Below are positions 39,678-51,647 of a stretch of DNA of 64,000 nucleotides, piece after piece; position 1 is the stretch's first letter; every line of letters begins with the position of its first letter. A program made the translations under genes and the position numbers. The stretch spans positions 1,302,001 through 1,366,000 of the forward strand of contig VSJF01000006.1 of NCBI GenBank assembly GCA_009739215.1. The letters run 5' to 3'. This DNA is from Floccularia luteovirens. Its lineage: Eukaryota; Basidiomycota; Agaricomycetes; Agaricales; Squamanitaceae. Below the pieces are notes generated by a model. That model was not told the DNA's origin and did not search any database. It saw only the letters and a program-made list of their open reading frames with translations.

Positions 39678-42600
39678 TCAGATGGAGGAACGTCTACTGC
39701 TGATGTCGTAGCCCCTGATTGCGGTTTCAGAGGATGCTTTCATTTCTACATCCTCTTGAGCTTGAGATTTCTGTTGTGTCTTGCGTTTGGGTGTACTATC
39801 CGCAGAAGGTAGGGTCCTATCCTTCCTAACAGGCGATTCCAATACGAACGATGAGTTTTTCTGTTCTAATTCATCAACGTTACTCTTCCCACCCTCTATT
39901 TCCTTCACTCCCACAATCACTTCAGCTTTCCGTCCAAAAATCGGTTCAGTTGGTGTAACTTCCCCAGACTCCAGCGGGGATCCGATCCGTATAACCGTTT
40001 TCTCGGTTTCTTTATCTTTGTCGTTATCTTCGTTTACGGGTGGATAAATCGTTAATTTATTGGTATGAGATTCTTCCTCCCGTTCTTTCAGAGTCATCTC
40101 TTTTGGTGCTGTCGGTGGAGGCTCCTCCGGTCGTATCTCAGCCTCTCCCGTAACAGCGGAAACAGTAGAGGAGGATACAGGTGGCTGCTCCACTTTTGTC
40201 TCACCAGCAGGGGCAACATACTCAACCTCGATATCTTCAACGTCGAATATCAGCGCGATATCATACTTCCTGCCCCCTTCCGTTCCTTCACTAACGCTTG
40301 GTGACAGCAGATAGCTCTCCTTTGTCGTCTCCAGTATCACAGCCCGTACTCCTGTCCCGCTATCCTGGTCCTTGGCCTTGCCCCTATTTGTGTCAACATC
40401 CATTACAGTAGGAACATCCTCAGGCACACGTGCAACTATGGTAGTCCTCCTCTTTTTCCTCGGTGGGGGTTGATACTCTTTCGAAGATGAAACCGTGGAC
40501 ACTGCAACGGGGCTATGGAAGAGTATCCGCTTAAGAACTTCTGGATCGTGCTTGAACCTGAATAAATTATTAAGACCAAATAAGATTGTTTGAACCCCAA
40601 GAAAAACATACCCTTGGGTAACATCCGCACCATGCAACGAAGCAAACATAACAGTTCGGACGTCCATTTCTACTCTCTCCTTTTCCTTCTCTTCAGCATC
40701 ACCAATTAGAGCGTACTCGTCCTCTTCAGGAATGACATCCAATACACTCGCGTTGGGTAAGCGGCGCATGGATGCGACTGAGGCTGAGGTGGGCCATTCA
40801 CAATCCCTTCTCCTGCGTTTCCGTCCTGCAAGCCGAATTGTCGGTATACGAGGTATGGTATAATTGGGATGTGAGAGGTCGAATAGAGTAGCACGTCGTT
40901 CGTTGTATTCAAGTAGGCGTTGAGATCGATTACGACGTCCCAAGTTAGGAGATGACCGTGCAGTTCCCTTCTATGGAGTATTTTAGTAATGCATGACATC
41001 CTCGAAATTCAAACATACCTGTACAAATTCAACTCCAACAACCTCAATAGCGCTACCATCATGTCCACTTCCCCACCCTGCGCTAACAAGTCCCCGCCCA
41101 TCATCATCAAAATTACCATCCTCTTCCTCCTCATCTTCTTCATCCTCTTCCACAATCGCACCCTCAACTTTCTCGCCCTGCGCAAGCCCCTTTCGTCCAA
41201 AGGTATTCCAACATTTCTCTCCCCACCCACCAACAAATCTCCCAACTACCTCTTCCTTTCTCTTTCTCACACCTTCGTTATCAGAGGAAGAAACACTCCC
41301 ATCGGCAACAACAACATTATCCGGACTACTCCCCGAACACCTAATAACCCGAACTTCAACACGCATATCACATCCCCGAGCTTTGGCCTTTGCAGCACCT
41401 GACCAAGTAACCCACCCAGCATGAACTGTGCATAGGAACAACTCGGAATCATCTGTATATATCCTTCGACTGCGTGGACGCATAGAGGATTTCCCAGTGA
41501 GGTTGGCGCGTGATCCTGGAAGCATTCTTGCGTTTAGGTAAGTTGACCGATGTAGAACCGCCACCCCAGATTCGAGGTTTGGAGGGTTTAGAATGTGGAA
41601 TATAACCGTTGGGAATGATAATCGTCGCCCTTGTTTCAATGTCCAGCAACGTATCGTTGCTGCTATTATCGACCTTTTGAGGTTCAGGTCCCTCTTTTTC
41701 GACATTGACCTTGTCTTCCTTTTCCTTCGCCGTATCTTTATCGTCCCCAGGCTTACTATCCTTGCTTGTTTCTTGTTCCTTTGTTGTATGCTCCATGCCT
41801 TGTTCATCCTTCCTCCCCCTCCTCCTGATTTCTTCCAAGGCCAGCTCCCAAATCGAAGAAATAGGGGAACGGCAGATTAGGATAAATATAGGTTCCAAGT
41901 CTGACGATCGTTTTTGCACGTACATCCCAACTTCCTGGTTCCTCTAGCTCCTGTTCCACAACCACTGGTAAATCATTGGTGACAGGGACAGGGTGATGGT
42001 GGTGACGATGATGGTGACGGTCGTCCAAATCAGGAAAACCAACCTCGACAGGTGGTTCAGTGACAGTTTCAGTTGGGGGGTTGTTCATCATATTAACGTC
42101 CATAGGCATTGGCATGGGGGTATCATTCCACCCTCACCGGAGTAGCAACACCTGGAACATGAGCCTCTCCTTCTCTATCTCTATGACTTTCCTTCCTGAT
42201 ACGTTTCCCGGCCTCCCTTTCCCTCTCTCTCGCAACCTCTCTCTCCCGCTCACGTTCTCTATCTCGTTCAGCACGCGCAGCTTTTGCATCCGGAGGAGGT
42301 ACTGCCTATAGGTGAGGCAATCCTTGAATTTGGTTGAGTAATTAGACCTGGTCTAAACGATGTCTGGAATTTGGTTTGGTAGTCTTTTTGAGGTGGGGGA
42401 ATTTGCTGCGGCTGTGGCTGCGGTTGGTGGGGTGGTGGCTGATGTTGAGGATGTGGAACGTGTGAGGGTTGATTGGGATGGTGAGGATGTAGTTCTCGCG
42501 AAGGCACATTTTGAGCGTAAGGCGGCAATACTTCTCTATGCGGAGGCTGAGGTTGGGGTTGTTGTAAATGAACTTCGCGTTCCCTCGCGTCTCGTTGTGA

Positions 42601-43680
42601 ATGAGAATGTGGATGCGGGTGCACACCTCTCGGATGTATGTTTAGATGCTGAGGTTCGGGGCCTCTTTCTGGTGGCGGCGGAAGCGGGCCGAGCATCTCC
42701 CGATCTCTTGGTGGGCCATGCATCTCTCTTTCTCTGTCTCTCTCGCGGCTATGAGCCTCTCTTTCCCTTTCGCGATGGACTATTCTATCCCGTTCGCGCT
42801 GTTCTCTTTCTCTCTGCATATGGATGTCCCTCTCCCGCTCGCGAGCCAGCATTTCCCGTTCTCTGTCCCTCTGGGAGGACATTTCACTCGGACGCTCGCG
42901 GTCCCTGTCTCTAGGATGAGGAAGGACATTTCCTGAAATGTTACGGTGATGGGGACGGACACCGGGAGATGTCTGCATGTGGGGAGATGCGGAAGAGGGT
43001 GGGCCAGGCATGCCAGGACCAGAAGGAGGGTGCATTCCGCTGGATGCAGTGGGACCCGGGGGAGTGTGTAGATGTGTAGACTGTGGTTGGGGAGGGGGTG
43101 GAGGTGGAGGTGGAGGCGGTGGTGCAGAGAGATAAGAGTGACGAGATAAGGGGGGCATAACGTTACGGTCTCGGTCAGCTATTGGGCGTTGTTCCCGTTC
43201 ACGCAGGTCTCTGTCCCGATCTACAAAATGGTGGCGGTCCCTATAAAACTCTGTGGTGGGAGTATTTGACCTTCCGGGCTGACGATGCTGTTGCTGGCGA
43301 GGATGGTGCATGAGATCCATGTCGTCATGTTCTTCTGGTGATTTTTTGGTCAAAAGTCTATTAGGAATATGTGATGAACGATGTTGTTCATCTTTTTTAA
43401 ATTAAATAGAGAACAAAGCAAAGTAAGAAAAGAATATACCAGAGATAGGAGCACCTGTTCCAGGACCAGCGAGATTCTGCTGTTTCCTCCTGAGGTCAAA
43501 AGAGGTAGAGTGAGGAGAACCCCAGGAAGGAGCGGGAGAAGGAAGAGCCGAAGGAGAAGCTGAGAGAGGATGAGGAGGATAATGGTTTGGATACCAATGA
43601 TCACGGTCATCGTTGGACTGTACTCGTCGTCTGTTAGACGAGTCAGACGGCGAGCCTTGCAGAAGAGCGGTGATGTTCAT
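39678..43680 (-). CDS. RXT3-like histone deacetylase complex subunit, reading frame broken in places
   Basis: Probable homologue of Rxt3, a subunit of the Rpd3L/Clr6-type histone deacetylase co-repressor. The start at 43678-43680 reads MNITALLQGSPSDSSNRRR; an intron (donor GTATAT, acceptor AAAAAAG) joins it to a long disordered part with a poly-Pro run and over 100 residues of RE/RD repeats. The core has VRLGTYIYPNLPFPYF, IIIPNGYIPHSKP, KPRIWGGG, and the diagnostic RRIYTDDSELFLCTVHAGWVTW, followed by DMRVEVRVIR. An acidic segment and a basic GRRNRSQRLLEYNERRATL exon follow. The core exons lie in different frames that I could not connect with convincing introns at about 42.27-42.31, 42.12-42.14, 41.81-41.93 and 41.45-41.81 kb. 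Confidence 0.65.
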
Positions 43681-43710
43681 CAATGAGAGTCGACTTTGTC
43701 ACATTGGTCA

Positions 43711-45480
43711 CACTAACTACACACAGAAAGGCGTCGCTGCTTGAATGTTAAAGTACACAAGATGTTCTACATTCAATCCACCACTCGGTATCGCACCACT
43801 GCACGTCGGATCCTCCCCATCAGCACTGCACTGCCGCGTTGTAAAAGCACTCGCTGGGTCCAAGAAATTCCAATACTCAATTCCATGGTGTCGGTACCCA
43901 AATGACTGTGGGATGATAGTTGGTGCTCCATCAATCGTGTGCACAGCTGTCTCTTTTAGTTTTCTTTCTTTCTTATATTGCAATTCAACTCACCTCGGAA
44001 TGCATTCGTCCCAAACAGTGAATTCACAAACTCTGCTCCAGTCGGGTTGTATATCCTTGGCTTGTCCGTATGTGAACATCCTCACACGACTTGATCAATC
44101 AGTCAATCAACTCAGTCCCCAAGTCCACCTCCCACCTACCTGTTCGGAAAGTTCTGCTTCAAAGATACCCCTGCCAAACTGGACAGTGACCCTCCAAGTG
44201 AATGGCCTGTGCTAACCAACCCATAATCCGGATGGTTCGCGAGCTGCTGTCGAACGATGCTGATCACACTATTTGCTACAGAATTCCAGCTACTTCTTTC
44301 AATATACTGTTTTCAATCAGTAAACTGTACTCACTCGGTCAAGAACCCCGTGTGCACCAGCGACCCAGTAGGTGCATTCACTCCAGGCGAAACAAACGGC
44401 GTCAACAACAGCTGAGAATCAAACAAAAAATCTGTTGCACTCGTGCTTTACCACAACCATTGGCATCTGAATATCATAATCCAAATCTCAAACTCACCTC
44501 CCGCGCAACGAAACAACAATCTCGCGTCTGTTGTCGTCTCTTGCAATAAACCCCTGTGTATCGGTCACTAAGTTCTGAATATTCGCAACCAATGTGTTTC
44601 CATTCGGTTTTGGACAAACAAGCGAATAAGCAGACGCTGCATCTATATTCCAATATTTATCTCGGCGGTCCTGGCAATTATTGTGGACTTACATTGGAAG
44701 TAGAACACCAGGTCGTTGTACGTGCCTGTAATCTGTTTAGCAACAGCTTGCGAATATAAACATTAACAACCCACTTTGCGGAATTGCTACGTCCTTGAAG
44801 GGTATGGGTGCCATTCCCCACTGGATTGCCTACAGTCAACAATGCTTGGAATAATGCTACCAGTACTTGAGCTTTGAAATACATCTTGTCTCAATGTGCT
44901 CTACCGACTACTCTCCCCTCTATTTATAATGCCTGTTAAAAAGTACCAGCTGATGCAGAAAACACATGTTCGATGAACACAAGGTCTCATCGATGTGACA
45001 TGGATGATTACTTTCACACAAAGCCTTCTCAACCCATCCTCAAAGTCCGACATATACAGGTATTCAGTCTTGGAGGCTTCGGTGGCACATTGTTAACCCA
45101 AAGAACCACCCCCTTCTACATCTATGTAGTGCCGGGCATACAGCGCAGCATCACAGATCCTTCAGCTGAGTGTCATCATTATGATTAACTACTTCATCAC
45201 CATCTCGACTATTGTCAGGACATGTGAATTTTCTCACTGACTAATTCATTGTGAGGCTTCTGCGACTATCAATTCTCAGGAGGTCGCGACAAGAATCTAT
45301 CGAACCCGGGAAGGTTTACAAAAAGACATTGCAATCATCCAATGATAGTAGACTATTGAGTATTACTTCGATCAGTCCTGTACATTAGCACATACTACTA
45401 AAATAATCCTTCGGGTGTCTAATGTCAAAAAATCGGTTCTTGACATGTATGTATAAGCTTCAAGTTGTGGTATACTTTTT
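43711..45480. repeat. Lipase tandem duplication, unit A
   Basis: Starts in ACTACACACAGAAAGG at the lipase stop, covers the gene, its promoter and about 600 bp of upstream flank (through the AAGCTTCAAGTTGTGGTATAC region). It matches about 46465-48185. Flanks are more diverged than the coding part, which suggests selection on, or conversion of, the gene. Confidence 0.8.
43717..44884 (-). pseudogene. Class 3 (triacylglycerol-type) lipase, broken copy A
   Basis: Secreted alpha/beta-hydrolase of the class 3 lipase family, near-identical to the copy at 46467-47635. It starts MYFKAQVLVALFQALLTVG (signal peptide) and keeps the nucleophile elbow (GHSLGGS) and the C-terminal HTIDGAP...YRHHGIEYW with the catalytic Asp and His. 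Compared with copy B it has three extra single bases, near 44787, 44745 and 44061. The first two destroy the exon that reads NDLVFYFQ in copy B, and the third hits the TYGQPR exon. The upstream TATTTATAAT box (44921-44930) is conserved. Either a recent pseudogene or uncorrected sequence errors. Other exons are undamaged, so decay would be recent. Confidence 0.75.
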
Positions 45481-45484
45481 CCAA

Positions 45485-46280
45485 CGGTTTACCGTAAAAT
45501 CGGTCCCTACATGAAGCAGAGAGCCTTACAGATGATTAGTAAGGATTGGGAGATGGTTGGTACTGAAGAATTTCGAGTGTTTCATCAAAAAGCATTGCTC
45601 AATGGGCAGACAATTATGATGCCTACCCTGAGAGGAAGAACTGGGATTCTCGATGCATAAGTCATTGATGGCCTTCACTGGCTTATTAGGAATCTCTATA
45701 TTTCTTTCTTTACGATACAGCCAGCTAGTAGTGTACATGAAAAGTGACCAACAGATTAGAATTCCATCCAAAATTTCCTACTGCACTGTTTGATTGGTTC
45801 AGGATGTGGGGCATATGATCTAGGTTTCATGGTTGGTGGCAGGTGCTAGTAGGGACTGGTCTTCAAGTCATCGTCACTATCACACGCAGTTCTTGGAATC
45901 ACATGGCTTTTCAACTTCTTCTTTCCCAGCCAGGTAGGAGAGCCCGAGAACAGGCCACGGAAGTCGTGTAAGACATTGCATATAGTTTGGGATGTTTTGT
46001 GGGTGTTAGGTTGGTATTGGACATAGTTGGTAGAATACCTTGTTGATCTAAAAATAAAGCACTTGCTCACTGTTGAAAAGCCTCGTCACATGAGCTAACC
46101 TGTTCTACCTCCTATTTTTACATCACCCCCCATGCAAATATTGAAGCAAATCTTCACCATGCTTGGTTCGCCACCCATAGAAGGACACAAATTTTCCCAA
46201 GAAAACAGTCATCATTGTCGAAAAGGTGGCCGGGTGGTGCACTGGTGATAATGGGGTCGTCTGAGGAGCAATCAGACATC
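45485..46280. other. Spacer between lipase copies, nothing recognised
   Basis: About 800 bp with only short open frames in all directions and no family motif. It separates duplication unit A from the AT-rich repeat at about 46.3 kb. Confidence 0.45.
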
Positions 46281-46319
46281 TTTCTGTCCATCTAGAGACA
46301 CTTTTAGGGGGGTTATGAA

Positions 46320-46468
46320 GGACGTGTGTTTTTTTATAATTTTATAATTTTTTTTTGAATTATTTTGATTTTTCATAACACGCAAAAAAACATGGACAAC
46401 AATTTCCAAAACCGCTGTAACGAAAAACACGCTAAAACACTAGAAAAAATTCCGAAACCGCTGTAACT
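46320..46468. repeat. AT-rich segment with repeated AACCGCTGTAAC motif
   Basis: AT-rich block with T-runs and two direct copies of ACCGCTGTAAC (about 46412-46422 and 46459-46469), the second abutting the lipase copy B stop. The layout resembles the edge of a small non-autonomous repeat, but I see no partner end or target-site duplication. Confidence 0.35.
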
Positions 46469-48185
46469 ACACACAGAAAGGCGTTCCTACTAGAAAGTTA
46501 AAGTATACAAGATGTTGTGCATTTATTCCACCACTCGGTATTGCCCCACTGCACGTCGGATCTTCCCCATCAGCACTGCACTGCCGCGTAGTAGATGCAC
46601 TCGCTGGGTCCAAGAAATTCCAATACTCAATTCCATGGTGTCGGTACCCAAATGACTGTGGGATGATAGTTGGTGCTCCATCAATCGTGTGGACGGCTGC
46701 CACTTTTAGTTTTTTTTTCTTTCCTACTTTACAGTTTAACTCACCTCGGAATGCATTCGTTCCAAACAGTGAATTCACAAACTCTGCTCCAGTCGGGTTG
46801 TATGTCCTTGGTTGTCCGTATGTGAACATCCTCACACGACTTGAGCAATCAGTCAATCGACCTAGTCACCCAAATACATCTCCCACCTACCTGTTCGGAA
46901 AGTTCTGCTTCAATGTTACCCCCGCCAAACTGGACAGTGACCCTCCAAGTGAATGACCCGTGCTAACCAACCCATAATCCGGATGATCTGCAAGCTGTTG
47001 TTTAATGGTGCTGATCACACTATTTGCTACAGAGTTCCAACTGCTTTCTTCAACATATACTGTTTTCAATAAGCAACCTGTACTTACTCGGTCAAGAATC
47101 CTGTATGCACCAGCGACCCAGCAGGTGCATTCACTCCAGGCGAAACAAACGGCGTCAACAACAGCGCGGAATTAATCAAAACATCTGTTACACTCGTACT
47201 TTACGACAATCATTGGCATCTGATTTCATAATCAAAATCTGTAGACTCACCTCCCGCGCAACGAAACAACTATCTCGCGTCTGTTGTCGTCTCTTGCAAT
47301 AAACCCCTGTGTATCAGTTACTATGTTCCGAATATTCGTAACCAATGTGTTTCCGTTTGGTTTTGGACAGGCAGGCAAATAAGCAGACGATGCATCTATA
47401 TCGCGATATTCATCTCGGTGGTATTAGCAATTATTGTGGACTTACATTGGAAGTAGAACACCAGGTCGTTGTACGTGCCTGTAATCTGTTTAGCAACGCT
47501 TGCGAATATAAACATTAACAACCCACTTTGCGGAATTGCACGTCCTTGAAGGGTATGGGTGCCATTCCCCACCGGATTGCCTACAGTCAACAATGCTTGG
47601 AATAATGCTACCAGTACTTGAGCTTTGAAATACATCTTGTCTCAATGTGCTCTACTGGCTACCGTCCTCTCTATTTATAATGCCCGTTGAAAGCTTATGC
47701 AGACAATGCACGTTCGATGAACACAAGGCCATTGGTTGAGATAACTTTAATGACAACAAGGTCTTCTCGCCCCATTCTCAAAGTCTGGCATAGACATTCA
47801 GTCTTCTAGGCTTAGGTGGCACATCGTTAACCCTACTACTAAACATCTAGTGCCCGGCATATAGTGCAGCATCACAGATCCTTCAGCTGAGTGTCATCAC
47901 TAGTTATTAACTTTCATCATTATCATCTCGAACTTTGTCAGGACATGTGAATTTTCTCACTGATCAGCTCACTGTGAGGCTTCTGTAACATCAGTTATCA
48001 CAAGGTTCCGAAAAGAATCTATCGAACCCCGGTAGGATTTTTGCAACTATCCCAATGATAGAAGTCAGTATTGTACATTTAGCATATACTAGAACAGTCC
48101 TTCAAGTGTGTAATGTCAAAAAATTAATTCTTGATCGGGGGGAGAGAGACATGTATGTATAAGCTTCGAGTTGTGGTATACTTTC
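46465..48185. repeat. Lipase tandem duplication, unit B
   Basis: Copy of 43711-45480 with the intact lipase and matching upstream flank, including the ATCACAGATCCTTCAGCTGAG stretch in both units. The direct orientation indicates tandem duplication, followed by insertion of the roughly 1 kb spacer or loss of sequence from it. Confidence 0.8.
46467..47635 (-). CDS. Class 3 (triacylglycerol-type) lipase, intact copy B
   Basis: Predicted secreted lipase or esterase of the fungal class 3 lipase family. The start at 47633-47635 gives MYFKAQVLVALFQALLTVG, a signal peptide. Exon 1 continues to ITGTYNDLVFYFQ and splices to YASSAYLPACPKPNGNTLV, then ARDDNRREIVVSLRGS. A later exon has SSWNSVANSVISTIK and the nucleophile elbow STGHSLGGSLSSLAGV, followed by RMFTYGQPRTYNPTGAEF. 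The last exon has VAAVHTIDGAP (Asp) and FGYRHHGIEYW (His) and ends FCV. All triad residues are present and the frame is unbroken through four or five short introns. A TATTTATAA box lies about 40 bp upstream (47672-47680). Confidence 0.85.
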
Positions 48186-48189
48186 TGTA

Positions 48190-49316
48190 TCATTCATCAA
48201 TAATTCCTTCTGTACAAACCCAGGAACATTAAAAAAAACACGGGTGCAATGTCTACATAACCGAAATTCAGGGTGACAATTTCTCTATTTCCCTCTCTAG
48301 TTCTGTTACTGTACCCCCTGATCACGATCACGATCAATTGATTGATCGTTAACGAAATATATCGACTGGGTCTTTTTTTGGTTTTCCTAATTTTCTGGGC
48401 CCTACATGTTTATTTCGTACCCATATTCATAACGTCCTTCGCCTATGAGGGATTTTAGCGATTGAAAGAAAAAAAGAAAACAATTGAATATTGAATATTG
48501 AAATATTGACAGCGGAGGAAAGGAGAAAAAAAACTCGATTGAAAAAGCAAAGCTCGCGAATAAGCATTGTATTGTAACATACTTGTATCATTCAACCGTT
48601 ATGTAACGTAATATATGTTATTGTAATGTTATTGACTTTTTTGGCGAACTATCCCACCAGCCGCACGGAGAACAAGGAAAAAAATCAGGTGACAAGTCTG
48701 CGCATCCCTACATCTGTAAAAAGAGGAAACCACAATGAAACCCGGCCTTGCGCACAGATATTAAGTATACCACATTAGTGTTTATCGTTATGGTGATGCC
48801 ACAGAATTGTAATTTCGAAGGGAGGGGGTCCTAGTAAGTATGTCGTAAGTGAAACCCTCAAGCTTCTAGCTTCAAACTCAAATCCTGACACAACGCTTCC
48901 AAAAAAGAGAATCAAGGCACGATAGTAGATATGTTACTCCGAGTTTGACTGGAGAAAACCATCTAATGGTCGCGTTTGTTTGTATCGGTATTCTGACTTA
49001 TTTGCATGGGAAGTTGCTTCGATAAATCCTTGGTTTGTGTTAGCATAGCCAACCGGGCAGAAGTAATTGAAAATTTATCCTGTTCATTGACAAGTTCTTT
49101 GCGAGCACTCGATATATAATGCGTTTGGTTCATGTTGAAAGAAGATGGTTTTAAAGGAGCACGTCCGATAATTTAGATAAGATGATGAGTCAGCATATTA
49201 CCGAATTCCGACATCTCTGATCTCATGCATGCAAGCACAAGCTACTGCACCAGTGACTTCCTCTCTTTATACTATCGAGTTACACGCTCTCGAAATTTAT
49301 CCTTACAGACACACAA
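48190..49316. other. Gene-free region upstream of UBC13
   Basis: About 1.1 kb without a convincing frame. It holds GATCACGATCACGATCA repeats and an adjoining GATC-rich inverted stretch (about 48320-48350), a short ATTGAATATTG tandem repeat (about 48485-48510), and a TATATAATGCG element about 200 bp before the UBC13 start. Confidence 0.45.
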
Positions 49317-50054
49317 ATGTCACTTCCAAAGGCAAGTTCCCTCCTTAATATACCAAGTACCAATCATTACTTATCTGATGGTATAGCGTATAACCAAGGT
49401 TCGCCCAAGCCGCCTTGTCTCTTCTTATGGAATAGAACACACATCGCATATATAGGAGACAGAACGACTTGTTGCAGATCCCGTTCCGGGCATAGTAGCT
49501 ACACCCCATGACGATAATCTACGATATTTTGATGTGACTATAGAAGGACCTGATGGGAGTCCATTCCAACGTAAGATAAGATTGGTATTATTACAGTCGC
49601 TGGGACTAGAAGCTGAAAAGAAAGTGATATTGTGAAAGGCGGAATATTCAAACTAGAACTGTTTTTGCCCGAAGAATACCCAATGGCGCCGCCGAAGGTG
49701 AGATTCTTGACAAAGATATATCATCCCAACATCGGTAGGTGGAGAGTTCTCTACGCGAGAGAAGGGTCTAATGAAAGACGTGCAGATAAACTGGGAAGGA
49801 TCTGCCTGGATATATTGAAAGGTAAGGAGAGGAAGTTTATAGTGAATGGTGGTAATTGACAGAAATGGAACATAGATAAATGGTCGCCCGTGCTGCAGAT
49901 CCGAACAGTGCTGTTATCAGTGCAAGCCCTACTGAGTGCACCGAACCCAGACGACCCGCTTGCGACTGATGTGGCGAAGCATTACAAAGAGAACGAGAAG
50001 GACGCGCAGAAGGTGAGCCAAGAATGGACGCAAAAATATGCGAGTGCAGCGTAG
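49317..50054 (+). CDS. UBC13: Ubiquitin-conjugating enzyme E2 N (Ubc13)
   Basis: E2 enzyme that with a Uev/Mms2 partner builds Lys63-linked ubiquitin chains in post-replication repair and signalling. Six exons give 150 residues, the normal length: 49317-49331, 49387-49398, 49456-49570, 49639-49734, 49786-49821 and 49876-50054. The start reads [22 protein letters not shown], where RITK is a 12-nt exon. The first intron has a GC donor (GCAAGT) and the second a weak GTTCGC donor. Landmarks are [20 protein letters not shown], active-site Cys in [26 protein letters not shown] and C-terminal [11 protein letters not shown]. The Arg at the exon 3/4 junction (FQRGIF) replaces the usual small residue, so that acceptor is slightly uncertain. 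Confidence 0.95.
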
Positions 50055-50588
50055 GAAACGGATGAGTAGAATAGATTTTGATGTGTGTACTGTAACCTTA
50101 GCCTTGGAGTGTTCTCATATACATTATATCTTCCTCTTCAGATATCAAGAGGTACAATGGCCGCACCGGAGTAAAAACACGATGGAGAAACTGATCTGAT
50201 TTTCTTTTCTGCGTCACCAATACCCTGGACACTTGACTGTTTCTACTTATAGCTATCAACGTTCTAGCTGTCATTTTTTGCATGGAAATGGCTCCTTTAT
50301 AAAAATAAGTGTAACGTTATTGCTTTATGTTCAATGACAGGAGGGGGGTTCACGGCATTGTTCGCTATTTTCCTTTCCTTTTTCCAATGTCGAAAAGAGA
50401 ATGAAAACATTCTTCATTATGTATAATGTAACGGCATTTCGAAAACCCACAAAGGATCTCCGAGCTGGTGTGTAGATGTATAGATGCCCTGAACTGTGCA
50501 TATTACCATAGAAGTCAACGGACAATGAAATCAAGGAAACAAACGCACGGATCCAACCCCGCTCCCCACCGACTAGCACAAACAAAAA

Positions 50589-51647
50589 TTAGTTACCAGT
50601 CCATCCAAGCCGGCGCAAGTCTTGACGGCACTCTTCCATATCCTGCCTCACCCTTGTCCAATCCTCAACAACTTGTTTATACCCACCACCACCTCCACCG
50701 TCAACTCCGTCAACTAGCCGAAGAAGCCCTTCATACTCTGCAATTTCTTGATCGAGAACTCGTTCCTCTTCAACCATCTTCTGATCTTCCCGTTTGGCGG
50801 TTGAATATGCAGTAGCTATGGCTTGTTGCATACTTCCCAAATCCTTCCCCTCACTCTCACTCCCATCTCTATCCCTATCTCTGTCGTTATCTATGTCCCC
50901 ATGATACAGCGCGCGATGTGCTCGCGCTCTTATAAGGGAAAGCTTAACAAGTGAGGTTTCGATCGTCGCCGCCAAGAAATCCGCAGATGCAGAACGTGTC
51001 GCGTTACCGACAGGGGGAATCGATGATAAGGCAACAGCGAGCTCGGCTTGTAGAGTACTGTGAATCTATGACACATAATAGACCCCCAGGAGATGATGAT
51101 GTTGGGTGGGCGGTAAATGGAGGACAGTGGATACTATTAGTGGTAGCACTCACTACGGTAGTTCTTTCGATCAGGTCATTGATATTCTTCGAGCTATCGG
51201 CAATGTTATCTCGCGTTTGCTTTATCTCGTTTTTACGAGTCTGTATATCCCGTACAACGGCATTATCGCCGATATCTTGGTTTTTTTTGGTCAAGAGAAT
51301 GGGGAAACTTTGATTTCAGTCGGAACGATTTTGTACAGAAAGAAAAGGGCAAAATACATACTATGGTTAGTGGTCCCATGAAGGTATTCCGAAATAGACG
51401 CAAACGTGCGATCTAGTGAATCTCTCATCATTTCTACACTTATCTTTGGGGAAATAACTAGTATATTAGTTCCCGAAGAAGCTTTGTCCCCATGTAATAG
51501 CCAAGACGGAGAACAGAGAGCGGAAGAAAAGGCCCGTACCTGAAACATCGTAGGCGAGTTTATCATTGCGAACCTCTGTAGATCTCCTTTCTGTAATTGA
51601 GAAAGGGAGGGAAGGCCAAGATGACCGCTTGGGATTGTATCTGACAT
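50589..51647 (-). CDS. Unknown coiled-coil protein
   Basis: Gene with at least four exons. It starts MSDTIPSGHLGLPSLSQLQK (ATG 51645-51647) and continues with GDLQRFAMINSPTMFQ, then, after introns, MMRDSLDRTFASISEYL and NEIKQTRDNIADSSKNIND, then an Ala/Leu-rich helical exon (IETSLVKLSLIRARAHRAL), an acidic RD-rich loop, and EEERVLDQEIAEYEGLLRL, ending GWTGN. The heptad-like helices suggest coiled coil over much of its length. No signal peptide or membrane segment. Small coiled-coil subunits of kinetochore or spindle complexes look like this, but I cannot assign one, so no function is claimed. Exon boundaries are approximate. Confidence 0.65.

Noticed and set aside
42360..42914. Open frame of 184 codons on the plus strand
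   Set aside because: Antisense shadow of the RE/RD and Pro-rich part of the RXT3-like gene; composition mirrors the repeats and no family motif is present.
48320..48350. GATCACGATCACGATCA repeat as a possible regulatory array
   Set aside because: Only three short units, no second array, and no known factor site matched with confidence.
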